NCBI GenBank assembly: GCA_030834835.1
Contig: JAUQXD010000075.1
Span: 1 to 7,939, forward strand
Direction of reading: 5' to 3'
DNA length: 7,939 bases
Source of the DNA: Thermoflexales bacterium
GTDB taxonomy: Bacteria > Chloroflexota > Anaerolineae > Fen-1058
The notes beneath the pieces are model-generated. The model worked only from the letters and a program-made list of their open reading frames with translations. It did no database searches and was not told the DNA's origin. Position 1 is the first letter of the stretch; each line of letters starts with the position of its first letter. This document shows, one piece after another, positions 1-4,731 of the stretch. Both the position numbers and the translations under genes were made by a program.

Positions 1-1235
1 CGGCTGATGCACCAATCCTTGATCGTCTCCGGGTTCATCCAGTTGTAGTAGACCTTCTCGAAACGCTCCGGGATGATCTTGATACGGCCATCTTCCACCG
101 CCCGATAGGCCTTCTCGGCCAACGGCTTGATCTTCACATACCACTGCGTGGACATCATCGGCTCGATGATTTCGCCGCCGCGCTGCGCCCGTGGGATGTT
201 AGTCGTGTACGGCTCGGTCTTGATGGTCAGGCCAGCCGCTGTCATGTCAGCCCAGAACTTTTCTCGCGCCGCAAACCGATCGAGACCTTGATACGGGCCG
301 CCGTTTTCGTTGATCTTCGCATCCAGCGTCAGGATGCTGATGATCGGCAGATTGTGCCGTTGCGCGATGTCATAGTCCACGGGATCGTGACCCGGTGTCA
401 CCTTCAACGCGCCGGTGCCAAACTCCCGATCGACCGCGGCGTCCCCGATGACGGGAATTTCCCGGCCAATGATCGGCACGATGGCGGTCTTGCCAATCAG
501 CCAGTTGAAGCGTTCGTCGTCGGGATGCACCGCCACCGCCGTATCGCCGAGGATAGTCTCGGGGCGGATCGTCGCCACGGGCAAATAGCCGTCTTGACCC
601 TTGATGTAATACTTGAAGTAATACAGCGTGGCCTGTTCTTCGCTGTATTCCACTTCGATGTCGGACACGGCGGTCTTGAGGCCCGGCGACCAGTTCACGA
701 GGCGCGTGCCGCGATAGATCAGGCCCTGATCGTACAGGCGCACGAAGGCTTCGCGCACGGCGCGGCTCAGGCCCTCATCAAGCGTGAAGCGCTCGCGATC
801 CCAATCGGCGGACGCGCCCAGGCGGCGAATCTGATTCTGGATGATGCCGCCGTATTTGTTCTTCCACTGCCATACGCGGCGCACGAATTCCTCGCGGCCC
901 AGTTCGTCTTTGGTGACTTCCTCGGTGCGCAGCAGATTCTTTTCAACCTGCAACTGCGTGGCGATACCGGCGTGATCCATCCCCGGCACCCACAGGGCGC
1001 GTTTGCCCTGCATGCGCGCATAGCGGATCATCAGGTCTTCGATGCTGACAAACATCGCGTGACCCCAGTGCAGCTCGCCGGTGACGTTGGGCGGCGGGAT
1101 CGAGATCACAAACGGCTCGGCATCTTGATTGCGCGCCGCTTCGGGCTTGAACCAGCCGTTCTTCCACCACCAATCATACAGACGCTGCTCAGTGGCGGCG
1201 AAGTCGTAAGTCTTAGGCATTGATGTTTCAGTCAT
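1..1235 (-). CDS. valS: Valyl-tRNA synthetase, N-terminal part (gene runs off the left edge)
   Basis: Class I aminoacyl-tRNA synthetase that charges tRNA-Val with valine in the cytoplasm. I translated the open frame by hand: 411 residues from the ATG at 1235 to the edge without a stop, about 45% of the usual 850-950. The ATP-binding signature appears as PPPNVTG followed by HWGH at residues 56-59 (HIGH class). WVPGMDHAGIATQ follows at about 91-103. The editing (CP1) domain is recognisable from VATIRPETILGDTAVAVHP near 210-228 and GTGALKVTPGHDPVDY near 273-288, where the HDPxDY segment is typical of ValRS. The visible part ends in DWCIS, just before the second half of the catalytic domain, so the KMSKS loop is outside the window. 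The start is fixed by AAGGAG 8 bases upstream; the alternative Met at residue 6 has no such site. Expression is probably controlled by the valine T-box leader just upstream. No frameshift seen. Confidence 0.97.
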   Translation of the reverse strand, partial: MTETSMPKTYDFAATEQRLYDWWWKNGWFKPEAARNQDAEPFVISIPPPNVTGELHWGHAMFVSIEDLMIRYARMQGKRALWVPGMDHAGIATQLQVEKNLLRTEEVTKDELGREEFVRRVWQWKNKYGGIIQNQIRRLGASADWDRERFTLDEGLSRAVREAFVRLYDQGLIYRGTRLVNWSPGLKTAVSDIEVEYSEEQATLYYFKYYIKGQDGYLPVATIRPETILGDTAVAVHPDDERFNWLIGKTAIVPIIGREIPVIGDAAVDREFGTGALKVTPGHDPVDYDIAQRHNLPIISILTLDAKINENGGPYQGLDRFAAREKFWADMTAAGLTIKTEPYTTNIPRAQRGGEIIEPMMSTQWYVKIKPLAEKAYRAVEDGRIKIIPERFEKVYYNWMNPETIKDWCIS

Positions 1236-1243
1236 GATCGTTT

Positions 1244-1249
1244 CTCCTT
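1244..1249 (-). promoter_or_regulatory. Ribosome binding site of valS
   Basis: AAGGAG on the minus strand with 8 bases to the ATG at 1235. It is the only strong Shine-Dalgarno sequence in the window and decides the valS start. Confidence 0.85.
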
Positions 1250-1257
1250 GCCAGTCA

Positions 1258-1336
1258 AATGACTAATGAAAAATGACCAATGACAAAACCGTATTGGCAC
1301 AGGCTTTTGTCATTATTCATTGGCTCATTGGTCATT
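1258..1336. repeat. Inverted arrays of an AATGACN heptamer
   Basis: On the plus strand four heptamers stand in tandem at 1258-1285 (AATGACT, AATGAAA, AATGACC, AATGACA). After a 22-base core the complementary units follow at 1308-1336 (TGTCATT, ATTCATT, GGCTCATT with one extra base, GGTCATT). In the valS transcript the two arrays can pair into one long imperfect hairpin. Its innermost, perfect part is AATGACAAAA against TTTTGTCATT. The block lies after the T-box terminator and before the ribosome binding site, so only read-through transcripts contain it. It looks like a short tandem heptamer repeat of the kind dispersed in cyanobacteria and some other phyla; whether it has a function is unknown. 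Confidence 0.8.
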
Positions 1337-1345
1337 GCAATATAA

Positions 1346-1379
1346 AAGCCTCTCTCATCGACAAGGACGAAAGAGGCTT
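1346..1379 (-). terminator. Intrinsic terminator of the valS T-box
   Basis: The 5' arm AAGCCTCTTTCGTC (1379-1366) pairs over 14 positions (with two G-U pairs) with GATGAGAGAGGCTT (1359-1346). The loop is CTTGTC, and TTATATT follows, giving a short interrupted U tract. Its 5' arm shares CGTCC with the antiterminator, so the two folds exclude each other. It can also stop transcripts that read through from the M48 operon, since no other terminator lies between that gene and the valS promoter. Confidence 0.9.
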
Positions 1380-1395
1380 CCGTGGTACCACCTTG
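1362..1395 (-). promoter_or_regulatory. T-box sequence and antiterminator
   Basis: The minus strand gives CAAGG (1395-1391), the bulge UGGUACC (1390-1384), ACG (1383-1381), an 11-base loop, CGU (1369-1367) and CCUUG (1366-1362). Both helices are perfect: CAAGG with CCUUG and ACG with CGU. The bulge begins with UGGU, which would pair with the ACCA end of an uncharged tRNA. The family consensus AGGGUGGNACCGCG is changed at two places (AAGG for AGGG, ACG for GCG), and each change is matched in the opposite arm. Confidence 0.92.
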
Positions 1396-1398
1396 ATT

Positions 1399-1460
1399 CG
1401 ACACACTCCCTCGCCCATATAGGGAGAGGGTGCGCGCAAAGCGCGTGGGTGAGGGTGTCG
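1399..1460. repeat. Palindromic CCCTC/GAGGG block in the Stem III position
   Basis: A 62-base block bounded by CGACAC and GTGTCG (plus strand 1399-1404 and 1455-1460). Read on the minus strand it holds a hairpin CGCGC-TTT-GCGCG at 1445-1433. A second hairpin follows: CCCTC and CCC (1430-1422, one mismatch between them) pair with GGG and GAGGG (1416-1408). The repeated CCCTCACCC / CCCTCTCCC pattern resembles dispersed REP-like palindromes of high-GC environmental genomes. That resemblance is from memory and not searched. It occupies the place of T-box Stem III between the linker hairpin and the antiterminator. Confidence 0.6.
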
Positions 1461-1551
1461 CACTCGATTGGCTGTAACGGGCCAACCCGGACCGATCTAC
1501 TGTTGAGCAAGTTGGCAACTTGCCCGACGTTCAATCAATCGACTCCCGAGC

Positions 1552-1554
1552 GAC
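1552..1554 (-). promoter_or_regulatory. T-box specifier codon GUC (valine)
   Basis: Within the Stem I 3' arm the order is GCGCU, GAAC, GUC, G, CUCGGG. This mirrors the glyQS arrangement (helix, GAAA, GGC, A, lower helix) and lies opposite the S-turn AGUA at 1641-1638. GUC would read the anticodon GAC of tRNA-Val, in agreement with the gene controlled. Confidence 0.87.
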
Positions 1555-1679
1555 GTTCAGCGCTGCTATCCGATGAAGGCTCTCAGCCGGTGACCCTCAA
1601 TTTCTGGCGGAGGCTGCGGCCTATCAGGCCGCGCGCTTACTCTTCTCGATCAACGTCATGTCTTCAGTTGTGAGCATCG

Positions 1680-1707
1680 ATTATAGCCGGGAAGAGAGAG
1701 TTGTCAA
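1680..1707 (-). promoter_or_regulatory. Consensus sigma70-type promoter of the valS leader
   Basis: Minus strand TTGACA (1707-1702), a 16-base spacer and TATAAT (1685-1680): both hexamers match the consensus at every position. Transcription should begin near 1675-1671, giving a leader of about 440 bases before the valS ATG. The -35 box starts 13 bases after the stop codon of the M48 peptidase gene. Confidence 0.87.
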
Positions 1708-1720
1708 CCAACTGATCGAT

Positions 1721-3016
1721 TTAGCCGTACAAACTGGCTTCATACCTGCGTTTCAGTTCGCGGTCGATCTTTGGCTGGAATCTGGCAAGTTCCTGATCGA
1801 TCGCCGCTGAGTCTGTCACACCCAAAATCAGTTGAGACGTCCCGCCTGGATGATTTTTCAAGGTTTCGAGTCGAAATACCGTAGGCGGATGTGTCATATC
1901 GAGGCGGCTACCTTCTAACTTTTCCGCGCGACGAATGCGTTCCAATTCGCGTGGCGGAAGCCGCCGAATGCGTTCGCGGAATTCGCCGAAGAAATCGAGT
2001 GGAACCTGGCTAAGCGCGGCGCGTCGCCAGCTGGCATGAAACGTGTCGCGCAAATGCATTTTCTCCAACAGGGCAAGCATCGCAGGTGTACCGCTGATCT
2101 GGGCCGCCAGCTGATCGGCCAGATATTCAGCCCGCTGCGCATCACGGTATAACACATGAGTCAGACCATCAGCCAGCAGCCAGACCGCCAACGAGAGTGT
2201 GGACATCACCCCATTGGCGAACATGCCAGGCAAACCGTAACGCCGACTTAGCAACGAATCAGGACGAAGCAGGCTCAGCCAATGCATCAACGTATTGAGC
2301 GCGCTCCCCACAACCAGACCACGCATCGGATCGCCGTTGACACAATGTGCGAGTTCGTGTGCAATGAGAGCAATTCGTTCTGACGGTTCTGCGATGAAAA
2401 ACAACGGCAGTCCGACAAACAAGATGCGTTTGCGTTTCCAGCCAACCAGGCTCAGGCCAGCGTTGAAATCGGCATCCACAATCAGCCCGTCTATCGACCT
2501 GGCTTTCAACGCTCCCGCGATTTGATCGACGAGGGCATAGAGTTGCGGGGCTTCCTGGCGAGGTGTAATCCGGACTTCATCAGGCAGCGCAATTGGGCGT
2601 GGTCGTAATGCCCAGGCCAGGCCGATCAGTATCAGCCCGCCAAACAGACTCAGGCAACTGGCCGCACCGCTGATCACGAGAGTGAAGCCTGCTATCAGAG
2701 CAAGCAAGGTCAAAGCGTGAATACCTAAAGCCAGCAATAAGCCAACGACACGCGAGATAGATCGCGTCGGCCGAAGACGAGTGGAAGCGTTAATTTCGTC
2801 AAACAGGCGCTGTCCAAAACGTCGCCCCAATTCTATATACAGCGTATCAAATCGGCCACGCGGTTTAGCAGTTGAATCAGGTTGAACATTCCAGTCGCAG
2901 TGATCGCACCAGGAGATAAAGCCCTCTTCGGACGGAATCGGTGACCCGCAGCGAGGGCAAGTGCGTGGCAGTAAAGGCGGGGGTACGTTATCGGAGATAC
3001 TGAGGGAATCTGCCAT
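1721..3016 (-). CDS. M48 family (HtpX-like) membrane zinc metallopeptidase with N-terminal zinc ribbon
   Basis: A 431-residue predicted zinc endopeptidase anchored in the cytoplasmic membrane; relatives such as HtpX degrade misfolded membrane proteins. The N-terminus carries two Cys pairs, CPRC (20-23) and CDHC (37-40), a probable zinc ribbon. Hydrophobic segments cover about 88-112 and 114-138, forming a membrane hairpin. The metal site is HELAH at 220-224 (His220, Glu221, His224), and the third ligand is probably Glu297 in AEYLAD. A further hydrophobic stretch lies near 265-290 between them. THPP at 375-378 with Arg382 is the usual C-terminal M48 motif, so the active site looks complete. 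The start has no clear Shine-Dalgarno; TATAGAT a few bases upstream could be a -10 box for a leaderless message, but no -35 is visible. It lies 29 bases after the VTT gene and is probably co-transcribed. The substrate is unknown. Confidence 0.9.
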   Translation of the reverse strand: MADSLSISDNVPPPLLPRTCPRCGSPIPSEEGFISWCDHCDWNVQPDSTAKPRGRFDTLYIELGRRFGQRLFDEINASTRLRPTRSISRVVGLLLALGIHALTLLALIAGFTLVISGAASCLSLFGGLILIGLAWALRPRPIALPDEVRITPRQEAPQLYALVDQIAGALKARSIDGLIVDADFNAGLSLVGWKRKRILFVGLPLFFIAEPSERIALIAHELAHCVNGDPMRGLVVGSALNTLMHWLSLLRPDSLLSRRYGLPGMFANGVMSTLSLAVWLLADGLTHVLYRDAQRAEYLADQLAAQISGTPAMLALLEKMHLRDTFHASWRRAALSQVPLDFFGEFRERIRRLPPRELERIRRAEKLEGSRLDMTHPPTVFRLETLKNHPGGTSQLILGVTDSAAIDQELARFQPKIDRELKRRYEASLYG

Positions 3017-3045
3017 CGTGCAAATCTATAAGCGGCCTGGTGAAA

Positions 3046-3612
3046 TCACCGGAAAATCTGCTGCAACCACGGAATACCGGCCAGGCATGCCCAGGCGGTG
3101 AGGCCCAATCGGATGGTCTTACCCGCCCACGCGGCGATGAGGAACTTCAACACCGGCATCCGAATTACGCCCGCGATCAGGCCGCCTACATCGAAGACGG
3201 GATTGGGAATCGCGCCCAGGAAGAAGATGGTCAACATCCCGTGCCGCTGCATGAAGCCGCGCAGCCAGTTATAAAAGCGGCCTTGCGGCACAATCGCTTG
3301 CCCGCCATAGCCCGCCAGGTACCCCGTCAGTTCGCCGATCGCCGCACCGGCCGCCGCCACAACGCCCACTTGCAACGGGCCATACACCATCCCGGCCGCG
3401 CACGCCACGACAAACACCGGCGCAGGGATGACCAGCGTAGCGTTGCCGATGATACTGACGACAAACAGGCCCAACAAACCGGCCTCGCCCCAGCTTTGAA
3501 TTTCCTGCTGATAGCGCGTCGTCAGCCAGATAATGCCTAAACTAAGGCCGACCGCAAACACCAGAGTGAGCAGCCGGCCAAGATTGGAAGACTTTTTAGT
3601 CTCAGTAGTCAT
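3046..3612 (-). CDS. VTT-domain (SNARE-associated/DedA superfamily) membrane protein, YqaA-like
   Basis: 188 residues, nearly all hydrophobic, with membrane segments near 12-31, 44-75, 80-104, 126-150 and 155-180. The VTT core is visible as a small-residue stretch ending in IGELTGYLAGYGG (92-104, Glu94 in the membrane). FFLGAIPNPVFDVGGLIAG (130-148) with Pro136, Pro138 and Asp141 follows, then IRMP (150-153) and AGKTIR (163-168). This spacing (proline pair, VxD, AG, R-M/I, GKxxR) matches E. coli YqaA better than classical DedA, whose xxR-xPGxR signature is missing. Some DedA-family proteins recycle undecaprenyl phosphate across the membrane; that role would suit the neighbouring WecA-like and Wzy_C genes but cannot be read from the sequence. 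The start at 3612 lacks a Shine-Dalgarno, so it is the likeliest ATG rather than a proven one. Confidence 0.85.
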   Translation of the reverse strand: MTTETKKSSNLGRLLTLVFAVGLSLGIIWLTTRYQQEIQSWGEAGLLGLFVVSIIGNATLVIPAPVFVVACAAGMVYGPLQVGVVAAAGAAIGELTGYLAGYGGQAIVPQGRFYNWLRGFMQRHGMLTIFFLGAIPNPVFDVGGLIAGVIRMPVLKFLIAAWAGKTIRLGLTAWACLAGIPWLQQIFR

Positions 3613-3672
3613 GACTGTGAGATAGGGCGGACAATGAACACCGCGCTGGATTCATTCCTTACGCAGTACGCA
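3613..3672. other. 60-base gap between the WecA-like and VTT genes
   Basis: Apart from the heptamer repeat at 3659-3679 it shows no terminator, promoter or Shine-Dalgarno that I can support. The distance permits co-transcription of the two genes. Confidence 0.5.
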
Positions 3673-3679
3673 TTACGCA
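3659..3679. repeat. Three tandem NTACGCA heptamers across the end of the WecA-like gene
   Basis: Plus strand TTACGCA (3659-3665), GTACGCA (3666-3672), TTACGCA (3673-3679). On the coding strand the first unit reads TGCGTAA and contains the stop codon of the WecA-like gene, so its last codon (Ala) and stop come from the repeat. The heptamer is unrelated in sequence to the AATGACN array before valS. Confidence 0.75.
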
Positions 3680-4677
3680 TCAGGTTTCTTCTTGAACTCA
3701 AAGAACCACAGGCCATACAGCCCGAACAGCGCCATGCCGCCGCCGATGAGGTAGCCTTCCGCTACGCTGGACTGTGTGACAAGAATCGCCGCCATGCCGA
3801 ACGCGCCGCCGATGAGGTAGTGGATCATCACCGCCTCGCGGGTCGTAAAGCCGAGACCGACCAATCGGTGCGAGACGTGATCTTTCCCTGGCGTGGTCAA
3901 CGGATTCTTGCCGCGCCGCAGCCGTGAAATGAAGACGAGCGTCGTATCGAAGATCGGCATGCCCATCACCAGCACGGGAATCATCCACGTCACGAAGGGC
4001 ACGTTGGCCGGGAAGCGCAGCTTGATGCCGATGGCCGCCAGCATGAAGCCCAGAAACAGGCTGCCCGTATCGCCCATGAAGATGCTGGCCGGGTTGAAGT
4101 TATAAAAGAGAAAGCCCAGCGCCGCGCCCAGCAGCGCCGCCGCTAACGCGCCGACGTAGGTCTGGCGGCTCAGCGCCGCCGTCACCATGAAGAACGCCGC
4201 GCACACCGCCGCCACCCCGCTCGACAGGCCGTCCATGTTGTCCAGTAAGTTCAGCGAGTTGGTCAGTCCGACGATCCACACCAGCGAGACCACGAAGTTC
4301 AGCCATTCAAACGGCAGCGCGGTGACCCGGACGCCGGACAAAATCAACAGGCATGCCGCCAGGATTTGACCCAGCAGCTTCAGAATCGGCCGCAGCCCCC
4401 AGCGATCGTCATACACGCCCAGCAGCGACATGAAGGCCGCGCCGAACAAAATGGTGATCAACTGCTGAAACTCAAAGCGATCTTGAAAGATCAACAGCGT
4501 GGCGATGCTGGCGACGACGATGGCCGCGCCGCCCAGCAGCGGCATCGGGCGGGCATGGACTTTGCGCGGATTGGGGTGATCCATCACGCCCAGCCGCGGC
4601 GCGATACGGCGCGCAACAGGTGTGGCCCCAAACGCAATCAACAGTGCCCCGACAAACACCAGCAATGGAGTAAGCAT
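3673..4677 (-). CDS. Polyprenyl-phosphate N-acetylhexosamine-1-phosphate transferase (WecA/TagO/MraY superfamily)
   Basis: A 334-residue integral membrane enzyme of glycosyltransferase family 4. It transfers a sugar-1-phosphate from a UDP-sugar, most likely UDP-GlcNAc, to undecaprenyl phosphate. This is the first membrane step of a cell-surface glycan. The family motifs appear in order: the N-terminal MDHPNPRKVHARPMPLLGG (32-50), YDD (89-91), NSLNLLDNMDGL (140-151) with the Asp pair 146/149, MGDTGS (201-206), and a sugar-recognition loop HVSHR (267-271). The loop is of the WecA/TagO kind rather than the MraY kind, so GlcNAc-type rather than MurNAc-pentapeptide substrates are expected. About ten or eleven membrane segments fit the length. 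All catalytic motifs are intact. A weak AGGG lies about 8 bases before the ATG. It follows the ligase-like gene by 54 bases and precedes the VTT gene by 60. Its C-terminus ends in a basic KKKPDA, with the stop codon inside a heptamer repeat. Confidence 0.93.
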   Translation of the reverse strand: MLTPLLVFVGALLIAFGATPVARRIAPRLGVMDHPNPRKVHARPMPLLGGAAIVVASIATLLIFQDRFEFQQLITILFGAAFMSLLGVYDDRWGLRPILKLLGQILAACLLILSGVRVTALPFEWLNFVVSLVWIVGLTNSLNLLDNMDGLSSGVAAVCAAFFMVTAALSRQTYVGALAAALLGAALGFLFYNFNPASIFMGDTGSLFLGFMLAAIGIKLRFPANVPFVTWMIPVLVMGMPIFDTTLVFISRLRRGKNPLTTPGKDHVSHRLVGLGFTTREAVMIHYLIGGAFGMAAILVTQSSVAEGYLIGGGMALFGLYGLWFFEFKKKPDA

Positions 4678-4696
4678 GACGCGACCCTGAAAGCAG

Positions 4697-4725
4697 GCCG
4701 AGACGTTCAGGCTAAACGTCCCGGC
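4697..4725 (-). other. Strong intercistronic hairpin
   Basis: Minus strand GCCGGGACGTT (4725-4715) pairs with AACGTCTCGGC (4707-4697) over 11 positions, one of them G-U, around a 7-base loop. It fills most of the 54 bases between the ligase-like and WecA-like genes. No U run follows, so it is not a normal intrinsic terminator. It could be an mRNA-processing or stability element, or a partial terminator. Confidence 0.6.
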
Positions 4726-4731
4726 GATAGT

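Larger units (their letters stand above)
1346..1675 (-). ncRNA. Valine T-box riboswitch leader of valS
   Basis: cis-acting RNA that senses the charging of tRNA-Val and lets transcription continue into valS when the tRNA is uncharged. Reading down the minus strand: a Stem I base (for example UUGAUCGA near 1652-1645 with UCGAUUGA near 1542-1535), the S-turn AGUA at 1641-1638, and a helix AGCGC (1637-1633) / GCGCU (1563-1559). Then come GAAC and the specifier GUC at 1554-1552, followed by a purine. A linker hairpin GCAAGTT/AACTTGC lies at 1523-1507, then a palindromic block at 1460-1399. The T-box sequence, antiterminator and terminator occupy 1395-1346. The order and the S-turn/GAAN/specifier geometry match the known T-box plan. 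GUC is a valine codon, and the UGGU in the T-box bulge fits an A discriminator base, as in tRNA-Val. The 5' end is set by the promoter at 1680-1707 and is approximate. Confidence 0.93.

Noticed and set aside
288..1223. Long plus-strand open frame of 311 codons
   Set aside because: Lies antisense to valS, which translates cleanly with all family motifs. The composition (rich in His, Arg, Gln, Asp) is typical of the shadow of a GC-rich gene.
1258..1336. CRISPR array or phage attachment site
   Set aside because: Units are 7 bases with no spacers and the arrangement is head-to-head. No cas genes, integrase or tRNA are nearby.
1255..1518. Minus-strand open frame of 87 codons before valS, and a plus-strand frame at 1320-1673
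   Set aside because: Both cover the T-box leader, whose RNA structure explains the sequence. Neither has a ribosome binding site or a recognisable protein.
3014..3060. Small hairpin GGTGA-TT-TCACC between the VTT and M48 genes as a terminator
   Set aside because: The stem is only five pairs with a two-base loop, overlaps the VTT stop and has no U run.
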